Shown in pieces: positions 24,489 to 33,429 of a stretch of 57,923 nt of DNA. Position 1 is the first letter of the stretch, and the number at the start of each line of letters is the position of its first letter. The translations under genes were made by a program, and so were the position numbers. The notes beneath the pieces were generated by a model. It was not told where the DNA came from, made no database searches, and saw only the letters and a list, made by a program, of their open reading frames with translations. Origin of the DNA: an uncultured Clostridia bacterium (GTDB lineage: Bacteria; Bacillota; Clostridia; Christensenellales; UBA1242); the NCBI GenBank assembly GCA_944384375.1, contig CALWTE010000023.1, forward strand, positions 1 through 57,923, in the 5' to 3' direction.

Positions 24489-24517
24489 ATTATATCATAT
24501 AAATAGTAAAAAATCAA
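24489..24517 (-). promoter_or_regulatory. Promoter of the ABC-F leader
   Basis: On the minus strand TTGATT and TATAAT are 17 bp apart, just upstream of the leader peptide. Confidence 0.65.
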
Positions 24518-24538
24518 TAGTAAAATAAAGAAAATTTA

Positions 24539-24639
24539 TGCATAATACCACAAAAAACTAATGCATAGTACTATAAAATTTGCGTTTTTTTCTTTATTTT
24601 TTGATATTTTTTAATAATTTTTAGCATTTTGTTAATTTT
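24539..24639. repeat. GTAYTATGCA motif pair with phased T-tracts
   Basis: TGCATAATAC (24539) and TGCATAGTAC (24562) are followed by T-runs starting at 24585, 24597, 24607, 24618, 24627 and 24636. The array abuts the stop codon of the zincin gene. Confidence 0.7.
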
Positions 24640-26121
24640 CTATTTAACTAAATCACAGCCTTCGTTTTGAGAATTTTGTGTCTCTGCTTCTTTATTATCT
24701 TTTAAATTTAATGATTTTAAAACCTCGCTTTGGCCTAGCCCGCTTTCGCGTGATATATAATTTATTAATTCCTGCGTGCAATATTTACTACCTATTTCAT
24801 CTACATTAAAAATATAATTATATATTAAATTCATATAGTGCTCGGCATTGTCACCACTTGCTTTTCGTGCTGTAGTCTTTAAAATCTTTTCTATTTTACC
24901 CAAATCTTTGGGATTTCTTTCTTTTATCTCATCAATGGATAATTTTAAAAATTTTTGCATACCTTTAAAATCTTGTGATGCAGCGAATAACTCGTTATAC
25001 ACATAATTTGCTGTTGGGCTAGATTCAGTCAAACCTGAGTTTTCTAACAAATTTGACTGATTTATCAACTTTTTACTCATAGAAACATTGTTAAAATATT
25101 TGCTTTGCTCTAAAACTTGATTAACTTGTGTTAAGTCTAATTGATTGTTCTTTAATAACTCATGATAACTATCAAAAATATAAGTTACGTAATCTCTACC
25201 ATCAGGAGTTACCGCATCTGATTTAACCATCATTTCTATCAGTTCATCTAGCGATAAAGTTAGTGAAAGCAAATTATCTTTAAAATCTTGATAGGATAGA
25301 TTTAGTTTGATTTTTTCTTGTTCGGTAAATTCCCTATTTGGTAAATTATTAAGTAGCAGAGCCAAAATTTCATTACTTGCAAATAAACCCATTACCCCAC
25401 TAAAAGAACCTATAGCAGACAAACCAGACGAGTCAGGGCTACCCAACTCAACCTTTGTATCCTGCAATTTCGCAAAATCGGCTAAACTTTTAACATAATC
25501 TACCATACTTTGATTACCCAAAGTGTGCATTTCATATAGCTTGCCATCAAAAATGATATCTAAGAGTGATGTAACTGCTCTTTCCATAGGGTAACTATTT
25601 GAAGAATGATTATAAAAAATTTCAAAATTTAAATTGTATTGTTTGCAATATTCTCTAAATTGTGGCGAAGTGTAAATTTCGCGTGCCAAATTATCGGTAG
25701 CGCCTTCTTCCAAAATACTGTCTAAAGAGGAAAATTTTTCAGGTTTATTATTTACTACAAATGATGTATAGTGCATCATTTCGTGAGTCAAAGTACGAAA
25801 TTGCGTACTTATCACATTATCATCAAAATTTTTTTGCTCTAATAAAATTTCGTTTTTTTCAAAAACACACAGCCCTTTATACGGCAAATCTTCATCTTCC
25901 CTAATGTGAACTTGCGCCATTCTATCTACAAACTCAGCGTCAACTAATTCAGGCTTAACTGCAATCAAACTAAGCAAAACGACACTTTTTTCAGTGCGGT
26001 AATTATTTAGTTCAGGTCTTAAATTAGCGTAATACTCTATTTGATTTATAGCATAATTTTGCATATCTTGAATATACTGCAATCTCTCTTGTTCTGTTGC
26101 AAAATAATTTAGTGAATCCAT
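24640..26121 (-). CDS. Predicted intracellular zincin metalloprotease (493 aa)
   Basis: The metal site is visible as THEMMHYTS (His113, Glu114, His117), followed by LEEGATDNLA (Glu138/139 and Asp143), the gluzincin spacing and pattern. No signal peptide or membrane segment is present, so it should act in the cytosol. The N-terminal 70 residues and the segment after the active site align with the upstream gene at 28863-31295, so the two are paralogues. The rest is helical and unknown. It is the last gene of an apparent operon with the P-type ATPase. Family and substrate are unknown; protease activity is inferred from the motif. Confidence 0.75.
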   Translation of the reverse strand: MDSLNYFATEQERLQYIQDMQNYAINQIEYYANLRPELNNYRTEKSVVLLSLIAVKPELVDAEFVDRMAQVHIREDEDLPYKGLCVFEKNEILLEQKNFDDNVISTQFRTLTHEMMHYTSFVVNNKPEKFSSLDSILEEGATDNLAREIYTSPQFREYCKQYNLNFEIFYNHSSNSYPMERAVTSLLDIIFDGKLYEMHTLGNQSMVDYVKSLADFAKLQDTKVELGSPDSSGLSAIGSFSGVMGLFASNEILALLLNNLPNREFTEQEKIKLNLSYQDFKDNLLSLTLSLDELIEMMVKSDAVTPDGRDYVTYIFDSYHELLKNNQLDLTQVNQVLEQSKYFNNVSMSKKLINQSNLLENSGLTESSPTANYVYNELFAASQDFKGMQKFLKLSIDEIKERNPKDLGKIEKILKTTARKASGDNAEHYMNLIYNYIFNVDEIGSKYCTQELINYISRESGLGQSEVLKSLNLKDNKEAETQNSQNEGCDLVK

Positions 26122-26199
26122 ATTTTTCCTTGAATTTTGATTTATTTATTATTTTTCAATAATTTTATTGAATTTTTTTAGCTTTTTCTATGATTTTTC

Positions 26200-28851
26200 T
26201 TAGATTTTTGCTTTTTTGTTGCGTTTTACTAAATACACAATAAACTTGTAAATTTCAATCACTGGAATAATACTAATCGCTATACCAAACACAATTAACC
26301 ATTGAATTATACTTAGTGGCATCATTCCAAACACGCCCGCAACTGCTGGAATGGAAATAATCAAAATATTAATTCCTATTCCTAATATAAATGTTAACCA
26401 AAAGGTTTTATTTGTGAAAACTTGACTAACAAACAAACTATGCTCGTGTCGTACGTTTACTAAATGGAAAATTTGCGAAATTGACAGCACAGCAAACGCC
26501 ATAGTTACTGCCAAAGTGTTGTCTCCCGTTAAGTGCATACACACGGCAAACGTACCTATTACGCACGCGGTTTGGTATAAAATTTGTACTAGCATACTGC
26601 CCCAAACGTTTGCAAACAGCCCTTCATTTTTTGGTCTAGGTGGGTGTTTCATAACGTCTTTTTCCGCCCTTTCCACACTTAGTGAAAGTGCGGGCAGAGA
26701 GTCTGTAACTAGGTTGATAAATAGAATTTGCAAAGCGGTCAAGAACCCTAATGTTGGGTAAATTAGGGTCGCAAGCAAGATACTCAAAACTTCTACTAAG
26801 TTTGTACCAAATAGGAATTGAATGACTTTTTTAATATTTGCGTAAGTTTTTCTGCCTTCTTGTACCGCCCCCACGATAGTAGCAAAATTATCGTCAGTTA
26901 GCACCATATCGGCAACTTGTTTGGTTACTTCGGTACCCGTTTTCCCCATACCGATACCGATATCTGCCGCTTTAATACTAGGCGAATCATTTACACCGTC
27001 ACCCGTCATTGCCACAACGGCGCCAGTAGATTTCCACGCTTCTACAATTTGGACTTTGTTTTGCGGGCTGACACGTGCATAAACTGTAACCTGTGGCAAA
27101 ATTTTTTTGTAATCTTCGTCGCTCATTTTGTCTAGTTCGGCGCCAGTCAAAACTATGTCGCCTGGTTTATAGATGCCCACTTCTTCTGCAATCGCTTTTG
27201 CCGTAAGCGCGTGGTCGCCCGTAATCATAATAGGTTTAATACCTGCCGAAATACAAGTTTTAACCGCTTGTGCGGTGGTTTCTCTCGGTGGGTCACGCAT
27301 AGCAACAAGTCCTAAGAAAATCATTTTGCTTTCGTCTTGTTCGTCTAATTCACTATTGCGTTTAGGTTTATAACATAATGCCAAAGCACGCAAGCCTTTA
27401 CTGCTCAGCACGTCTATATTTTTTAGAATTTTGTCTTTTTCTGCCTTGCTTAGATTTACTATTTCATTATTAATGCTAGCATATGTGCAACGCTCCAACA
27501 CCACGTCGGGTGCACCCTTAGTGTAGGCAACTATTTCATTATCTACTTTATTGATAGTAGTCATCATTTTACGCTTGCTGTCAAAAGGGATTTCGTTTAC
27601 TCTTTGGTAGTCCGCGCGAATTTTTTCCACATCAATTCCTAATTTAAAGGATATATCTATCATAGCGGTTTCGGTCGGGTCGCCTACCATTTTGTTCTTT
27701 TGTAGCACTGTATCATTACATAAAATCATACAGTTAAAAAAGTGTTTATCTTTGAGTTTGGCTAAATTGTCTTTATCATATATAGTATTATTTGCAAAAA
27801 AAGTGGAGACGGTCATTTTGTTTTGCGTGAGTGTGCCCGTCTTATCTGTACAAATAATTTGGCAAGAGCCTAATGTCTCTACCGCGTGCAATTTCCTAAT
27901 AATTGCGCGTTGCTTGCTCATTCGGGAGACGCCCATCGCCATAATTACGGTAATCACGGCTGGCAGACTTTCAGGAATTGCAGCGACTGCAATCGCTATC
28001 GCTATCATTAGGGCATTTACTACATTACTACCGCCTACTGCTATGTTAATAATAAACACAAGCATTGCAATCGCTAGTACGCCTATTGTTATGCCTTTAC
28101 TTAGTTTTTTGAGTTTTACTTGAATAGGAGTAAGTTCGTTATCAGGCTGGGCATCTATCATACTAGCGATTTTGCCCATTTCGGTCTGCATACCAGTTGC
28201 CACAACTACACCATATCCACGTCCGTAAGTAACTACCGAGCCAGAATGCAACATATTCACCCTATCGCCTAGCGGAGTGCCTAAACCGAGTGCTACATTT
28301 GCTTGCTTCTCCACTTCGTGTGATTCGCCCGTGAGTGAACTTTCATCACAACGCAGAGAATGTGCTTCCGCAAGGTAACAATCGGCACAAATCACGTCGC
28401 CCGCTTCTAGTAGCACAACATCACCAACCACGACTTCGCGGGTGGGTATCTCAATCAATATGCCATTGCGGTAAACCTTTGCTTTGGGCGAATTCATTTC
28501 CTTTAACGACTCTAGGGCATTGTCCGCCTTGCGCTCCTGCACGTAACCTATAACAGCATTTATTATTACAATGGCTAAGATAATACCCGAATCAATTAAA
28601 TCTAAATACTCTTTTTGAACTATGGAAATCGTCGCCGTAATAAAGGCACTAAAAATTAGAATTATTAACATCAAGTCTTTAAACTGTCCAAAGAACATTG
28701 CTAGTTTGCTCTTTTTCTTTTTGGCTGTTAATTCGTTATAGCCTGATTCTTGCAAACGCTTTTTTGCCTGTGCTTCGGTAAGCCCTGTCCGTTTAGTATC
28801 ATATTCTTTCAGCACGCTTTCCAAATCCATTCCAAAAGGAATTTTACTCAC
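26200..28851 (-). CDS. P-type cation ATPase, Ca2+-transporting IIA type
   Basis: All P-type landmarks are present over 883 residues: the A-domain CDESSLTGES (TGES), the phosphorylation site ICDTKGT-type ICTDKTGTLT, the N-domain KGAPDVVLERC, MITGD and the hinge MTGDGVNDSPSIK. The M4 motif is AAIPESLPAV (SERCA has PEGLP) and M6 carries NLVTDSLPAL, consistent with one calcium site. Ten membrane helices fit. The start is a GTG with AGGGG upstream. It lies 11 bp after the prion-tailed paralogue gene and 78 bp before the zincin gene, so all three look cotranscribed. It probably exports calcium. Confidence 0.9.
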   Translation of the reverse strand: MSKIPFGMDLESVLKEYDTKRTGLTEAQAKKRLQESGYNELTAKKKKSKLAMFFGQFKDLMLIILIFSAFITATISIVQKEYLDLIDSGIILAIVIINAVIGYVQERKADNALESLKEMNSPKAKVYRNGILIEIPTREVVVGDVVLLEAGDVICADCYLAEAHSLRCDESSLTGESHEVEKQANVALGLGTPLGDRVNMLHSGSVVTYGRGYGVVVATGMQTEMGKIASMIDAQPDNELTPIQVKLKKLSKGITIGVLAIAMLVFIINIAVGGSNVVNALMIAIAIAVAAIPESLPAVITVIMAMGVSRMSKQRAIIRKLHAVETLGSCQIICTDKTGTLTQNKMTVSTFFANNTIYDKDNLAKLKDKHFFNCMILCNDTVLQKNKMVGDPTETAMIDISFKLGIDVEKIRADYQRVNEIPFDSKRKMMTTINKVDNEIVAYTKGAPDVVLERCTYASINNEIVNLSKAEKDKILKNIDVLSSKGLRALALCYKPKRNSELDEQDESKMIFLGLVAMRDPPRETTAQAVKTCISAGIKPIMITGDHALTAKAIAEEVGIYKPGDIVLTGAELDKMSDEDYKKILPQVTVYARVSPQNKVQIVEAWKSTGAVVAMTGDGVNDSPSIKAADIGIGMGKTGTEVTKQVADMVLTDDNFATIVGAVQEGRKTYANIKKVIQFLFGTNLVEVLSILLATLIYPTLGFLTALQILFINLVTDSLPALSLSVERAEKDVMKHPPRPKNEGLFANVWGSMLVQILYQTACVIGTFAVCMHLTGDNTLAVTMAFAVLSISQIFHLVNVRHEHSLFVSQVFTNKTFWLTFILGIGINILIISIPAVAGVFGMMPLSIIQWLIVFGIAISIIPVIEIYKFIVYLVKRNKKAKI

Positions 28852-28862
28852 TCATTTTCCCC

Positions 28863-31295
28863 TTAATAATTGTTTTTGTTAGTATCGTTTAAGTTTGTTT
28901 GGTTTTCTGTATTTTGCCCATTTTCTGCGGAATTATATCCGCCCCCTTGTTGCCCGTATTGATTATAATCATTTTGATAATCATAATTTGCATCATAATT
29001 TTGGTAATTATCAAATTGATTTTGCCCAAAATCTTGTGCGTTTGGCTGATTTACACCAAAATCATTTTGATTTGCGTAAAAATCTGGGTTTTGCTCGTTT
29101 TGGTAATCATAATAGCCGTTTTCGTCATAATATTGCTGGTCATAATTTTGGGAATCGTCATACTGCGGATACTGTGCGTATTCGCCCGAAGTGTTAGAAT
29201 AATCGGCATTTTGATTATAATCGTCATAAGATTGATTTTGCTGATAATAGCCCTGCTCGTAGTTTTGATAATCTTGATTTTGATACTGATAATCGGCGTA
29301 CTGGTCGTTATTTTGCTCAAAATTAGGTTGTGTATCTTGCGCAAATTCTTGCTCTTTGTACAAATCTTGCACTGATGGTGCATCTAGGTTTACATTAAAA
29401 TCTTCAATAGGTTGTAAATTGTCTAGATTTTGTTTAGCCTGGTTGCGAGATTGTGAAAAAATTTGTTTTAAGCCGTCTATATCTCTTGTTTGCTGGTAGT
29501 TTGAGAAGTTTTCATTGCCTGTTTGCGTTTGGTTAAATTCGTTATCTTGAATAGCATTATTTGAAAAATCATAATTCTGTTCCGTTACTTGTTCTTGATT
29601 ATCGTAAATGTCGTTAGCGTTTGGCTCGTCTTGTCCATTTATTGTAAATTGATTTATTTCATTATTTGCGGGTTGAATATTGCTATTTTCGGCATTTGCG
29701 CTAATTTCTGCATTTTCTTGCTTTTCTAAATCGTCTATTTTGGCGTTTTGCGAATCTTTATTCTTTTCTTTGTTTATATAATCACGCAAAGCACTTTTAG
29801 AAAATAGGTAATCTACACCCGATAGCCCCAAATGATACTTTTTAGACATTTTAGGCAGAACTGGTTTGCTCTCTTGTTCTTTTTTATCGTCTAAGGCTTT
29901 TTCCGTGCTTTCGGTTTCTGTTTTGCTCGCGTCTTTTTTGATAGTCGCTTCGTGAACTTTAATGCCTTCACTTAAACCTAAAAAGGCAATCATAGCACGT
30001 CTTGTACTAGTTTTGCGTGCGTGGTACTGATTTATTTTATAGTATAATTTTGAACGATGTTGCGTATTTAAACTATTTTCTAAATCGGCAAAATAATTTT
30101 CAAATATAAATTTAGACGAAAACTTGCTTGATTTTGCGATATTGTTATTTTCTTCTATACAATCAAGGGCTGTAACAATCTCCCTGTCTTGCATTTCAAG
30201 GGCTGTGGAGTGCGCTTTTTTAACCAAATCATTGATAGTTAAATCACGGCTTTTTGCATTTTCAAGCGAACTAATCAAAAACTCCTGCACAAAAATGTAA
30301 TTTGAGTAATTAGATAAAATATGTAAATATGCGTAATTTACCGCACTATTAGTAGGTAAATTTGCCTGTTCTAGTACTTCTAATTGCTTGTGCATTTTGC
30401 CCGTTGCTGAAGTGATTTTTTCAATTTGCGCGCGTTGTAAAATTCTATCCACCGTGCTAAAATCAATCGCATTATTTTGATTAAATTTATCAATTAAATT
30501 ATCAAAAGTAATCTTTCTGTCGTAAAGCGTTTCTACGTCTTTGATGCGTTCACTCTCTAAAAGCCCCGCTACAGTATTTTTAATAAAGATATCAAAGTCG
30601 TTTAAGTAGTTATGTGTGGCAATAATTTCGTCTTGTTTTAACTTTTTGCTAGATAAATCGGTCAAACAAAAGTTAATCACACTTAGCGCACATAGAGCCT
30701 TTGCGTAGTCGTTTTTATTTGAATTTTTAAAGTTATTAAGAAGCAAATTTAACTTAAAATTAAGTTTGGAATATTTCCCGTCTTTTTCGTCTAACTTGTC
30801 TAAAAAGTCTTGCTTGTCTAGAATTAAGTCTTGTGTAAGTTGCCCATTTGAGTAAATGTTTATAAGTCCTGAAACAGCGCGTTCCACGACGTTTTCTTCC
30901 CTAATAAACTTTGGGGTATAATTAAATTTGGCGCAATTTTCTCTAAACGCACTAGATAGCGCAACATCTAGCACTTGTTTGCTCTCTAGCCCCCTACACA
31001 AGAAACGTTCAGTAGCGGTCGCTGGCTTTGTCTTGTAAGTCGCAGAAATAAACTCGTGCAAAATGTCATTAAAATTAGGGTAAGTTTCTTCTAACTGAAG
31101 CCCTGCAAGTTTGTCTATTAACTCTCTGTCCACATATTGTGGCTTTACTGCAATATAACTAAGCAAAGCAATTTTGCGTTCTGTCAAAAGATTTTTAGGA
31201 CTGACAATATCAATTTGATTTGACGCATATTCTTGCATAAGCGAAACAAACTTTTGCCTATCCTGTTCACTTGCAAATGTATTTACTTGTTGCAT
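28863..31295 (-). CDS. Degenerate zincin paralogue with prion-like N/Q/Y-rich tail (810 aa)
   Basis: The first 130 residues align with the zincin at 24640-26121 (TFASEQDRQKFVSLMQEYA and KPQYVDRELIDKLA versus KPELVDAEFVDRMA). About 40 residues are deleted before the active site, which reads HEFIS instead of HEMMH, so the second zinc ligand is lost; the downstream EEG motif is also lost. A helical middle follows. A Q/D/N/Y-rich tail runs from about residue 525 to the end (28866-29723), with the last 170 residues full of NYDQN-type repeats. This is a prion-like low-complexity composition. The gene is first in the apparent operon. It is likely a non-catalytic partner or assembling scaffold (inference). 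Confidence 0.75.
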   Translation of the reverse strand: MQQVNTFASEQDRQKFVSLMQEYASNQIDIVSPKNLLTERKIALLSYIAVKPQYVDRELIDKLAGLQLEETYPNFNDILHEFISATYKTKPATATERFLCRGLESKQVLDVALSSAFRENCAKFNYTPKFIREENVVERAVSGLINIYSNGQLTQDLILDKQDFLDKLDEKDGKYSKLNFKLNLLLNNFKNSNKNDYAKALCALSVINFCLTDLSSKKLKQDEIIATHNYLNDFDIFIKNTVAGLLESERIKDVETLYDRKITFDNLIDKFNQNNAIDFSTVDRILQRAQIEKITSATGKMHKQLEVLEQANLPTNSAVNYAYLHILSNYSNYIFVQEFLISSLENAKSRDLTINDLVKKAHSTALEMQDREIVTALDCIEENNNIAKSSKFSSKFIFENYFADLENSLNTQHRSKLYYKINQYHARKTSTRRAMIAFLGLSEGIKVHEATIKKDASKTETESTEKALDDKKEQESKPVLPKMSKKYHLGLSGVDYLFSKSALRDYINKEKNKDSQNAKIDDLEKQENAEISANAENSNIQPANNEINQFTINGQDEPNANDIYDNQEQVTEQNYDFSNNAIQDNEFNQTQTGNENFSNYQQTRDIDGLKQIFSQSRNQAKQNLDNLQPIEDFNVNLDAPSVQDLYKEQEFAQDTQPNFEQNNDQYADYQYQNQDYQNYEQGYYQQNQSYDDYNQNADYSNTSGEYAQYPQYDDSQNYDQQYYDENGYYDYQNEQNPDFYANQNDFGVNQPNAQDFGQNQFDNYQNYDANYDYQNDYNQYGQQGGGYNSAENGQNTENQTNLNDTNKNNY

Positions 31296-31678
31296 TCCCT
31301 ACCCCCTTGAAATAAATTTTTACTTTGGATTTGCTTATTTATAAAGTTTTGATTTTGCTAAATTATGCTGTTTTTGAATTGTTTAGTTTTTTCTAGAAAT
31401 CTTTCTAAATTTAATCTAAACTAAATCTAAATTAAATATTTAATTACAAAAACAAAACATTTGGGCAAACTCTCTCATATTCCTAGATTATAGCATAACA
31501 GCTTTAAAAAGTAAAACAAAGTATTGTTAGTTTTGCAATTTTTAAATATTTTAATCAAAATTTAAAAAGCCACAATTTTACTTTACAATTTCTTTAAGTT
31601 AAAGCCATTATTTTACTTTACAATTTCTTTAAGTTAGCGTATAATTTTTTATATAGATTAAAAGGAAAATTAGAGAAA
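31296..31678. other. Divergent intergenic region with 35-bp tandem repeat
   Basis: The 382 bp between the divergent pseudo-zincin gene and ychF are A+T-rich. They contain a tandem pair of 35-bp units (31566-31635) just upstream of the ychF ribosome binding site. No gene is present. Confidence 0.6.
31566..31635. repeat. 35-bp tandem duplication upstream of ychF
   Basis: Two adjacent 35-base units begin AAAGCCA and end TTTCTTTAAGTT, differing at only a few positions. They sit in the probable ychF promoter region. Confidence 0.8.
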
Positions 31679-32773
31679 ATGAAACTAGGTGTTGTAGGGC
31701 TACCAAATGTAGGAAAAAGTACACTTTTTAATGCTTTGACTAAGGCGGGGGCAATGAGTGCAAATTATCCGTTTTGTACTATTGAACCAAATGTAGGTAT
31801 GGTTTCCGTGCCAGACGAAAGGCTGGAAGTTTTAGGCAAAATGTATTCCACGCAAAAAATCACGCCAGCGACCATTGAATTTGTGGATATCGCAGGGCTT
31901 GTGCGTGGCGCCAGCAAGGGTGAAGGTTTGGGCAATAAATTTTTGTCGCACATTAGAGAAGTAGACGCCATTGTCCATGTAGTACGTTGTTTTGACGACA
32001 GCAAAATCATTCACGTAGACGGCTCGGTTAATCCAGAACGTGATGTGGAAACTATAAATCTTGAACTTATTATGGCAGATATGGAGTCATTAGAGAAACA
32101 GTTGGCGCGTATTTCTAAACTAGCAAAATCTGGCGATAAAATAGCAAAAGAGCAAGAAGCGGTTTATACTCTTGCCTATGAGCAGTTGCAAAAGGGCTTG
32201 CCTGCTCGTTCTCTTGAACTAGACGAAAAACAAGCAAAAATACTAAAAGGCGCGTTTTTAATCACCGCAAAACCTACCTTGTATGTAGCGAATATCTCGC
32301 AAGAGCAATTAAACGCAAGTATAACGGACGAAAAGGTTTCTGCTTTGCGTGAAATCGCCAAAAAAGAAAATAGCGAAGTTCTAGAAATCTGCGCCGAATT
32401 AGAAGCCGAACTTGCCGAACTTAACGAAGAAGATTTAGCGCTTTTTAAGGAAGAATACGGCATTAAAGAACTGGGGCTACCTAGATTGATTAAGGCTAGT
32501 TATGCTCTACTCGGCTTGATTAGTTATTTAACCGCGGGCGAAAAAGAAGTCCGCGCGTGGACAATTACCAAAGGCACAAAAGCACCACAAGCGGCTGGTG
32601 TAATTCACTCAGATTTTGAACGTGGCTTTATAAAGGCCGAAGTTGTACCTTATGAGACTTTGGTATCTCTCGGTGGATACAATCAGGCAAAAGAAGCAGG
32701 CAAAGTGCGTATGGAAGGAAAAGATTATGTCGTGCAAGACGGCGATGTAATTCTATTCCGCTTTAATGTATAG
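31679..32773 (+). CDS. ychF: Ribosome-binding ATPase YchF
   Basis: This Obg-family P-loop protein prefers ATP and binds the ribosome. G1 is [10 protein letters not shown]3 [16 protein letters not shown], and the NxxE motif replacing G4 (NISQEQ in ANISQEQ) gives the family its ATP preference. A helical coiled-coil domain follows, and the C-terminal TGS domain ends in [17 protein letters not shown]. The length of 364 aa is standard. AAAGGAAAATTAGAGAAA precedes the ATG. An unknown gene starts 10 bp downstream. Confidence 0.95.
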   Translation: MKLGVVGLPNVGKSTLFNALTKAGAMSANYPFCTIEPNVGMVSVPDERLEVLGKMYSTQKITPATIEFVDIAGLVRGASKGEGLGNKFLSHIREVDAIVHVVRCFDDSKIIHVDGSVNPERDVETINLELIMADMESLEKQLARISKLAKSGDKIAKEQEAVYTLAYEQLQKGLPARSLELDEKQAKILKGAFLITAKPTLYVANISQEQLNASITDEKVSALREIAKKENSEVLEICAELEAELAELNEEDLALFKEEYGIKELGLPRLIKASYALLGLISYLTAGEKEVRAWTITKGTKAPQAAGVIHSDFERGFIKAEVVPYETLVSLGGYNQAKEAGKVRMEGKDYVVQDGDVILFRFNV

Positions 32774-32783
32774 GGGGTAAAAA

Positions 32784-33281
32784 ATGGACAAGATTTTATT
32801 GAATGAGATTTTAAAGACGGGTAACGGTGAAATTTGGCAAAAGGTCGCCGAAATTAGCCACACTTTTGATAAGCAAACGAACGCTAAAATTTTGCCAGAC
32901 GATGTAGCTTTCATTGAAATGCATTCGTCTGCGATAACTGGCAACATCGCCACAACTTTAACCGATTTTTATGATTTGGCGATTCAAAAAATAAATCAAA
33001 ATAATATAACTGAAAAAATTCAAAAACAATTCAATAAAATAAATCAAAAAATATCCAAAAATTTGCCTATACAAATTGCGACAATGCGTGACGAATTAGA
33101 GATTTATCTTTTGGAAAAAGGCTATAGAAACGATACCTTTAACCTTGCCAGCCATACTTTGAGCGAAAACTTAAACACAAGCGCAAAAGTTTTAAATGGC
33201 GCATTAAACGAAACTATTGACACAATTACAAATAAAGAAATTGAGCATTTTAACCAAACTGACATACAAAAATATAATTAA
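32784..33281 (+). CDS. Hypothetical protein (165 aa) coupled to ychF
   Basis: The family is not recognised. The protein is soluble, K/N/I-rich and helical, with no catalytic motif or signal. The first half (GNGEIWQKVAEISHTFDKQ... AFIEMHSSAITGNIATTL) is the most complex part, with the remainder amphipathic. It begins 10 bp after the ychF stop with GGGGG as ribosome binding site, and both end at the terminator at 33280. Its constant link to ychF in relatives could be checked but cannot be seen here. Confidence 0.7.
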   Translation: MDKILLNEILKTGNGEIWQKVAEISHTFDKQTNAKILPDDVAFIEMHSSAITGNIATTLTDFYDLAIQKINQNNITEKIQKQFNKINQKISKNLPIQIATMRDELEIYLLEKGYRNDTFNLASHTLSENLNTSAKVLNGALNETIDTITNKEIEHFNQTDIQKYN

Positions 33282-33306
33282 AAGCAGATTTTAGTCTGCT
33301 TTTTTG
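33280..33306 (+). terminator. Terminator of the ychF unit
   Basis: AAAGCAGA and TCTGCTTT form the stem around a TTTTAG loop, followed by T6. It starts at the stop codon of the 165-aa gene. Confidence 0.8.
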
Positions 33307-33429
33307 TTTGTTTTTTCTAGATTTTTTCGCTATTTTTTTACAATTTTTTTAATATTAAACAATTTGCTTGCGTTTATTCAAAAAAATAATTATAATAAAT
33401 TAGAATAGCAACATTTTACGGAGGAAAAA

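Noticed and set aside
28895..29383. Ile- and His-rich frames opposite the prion-like tail
   Set aside because: Repetitive codons of the tail leave all frames open; no initiation signal.
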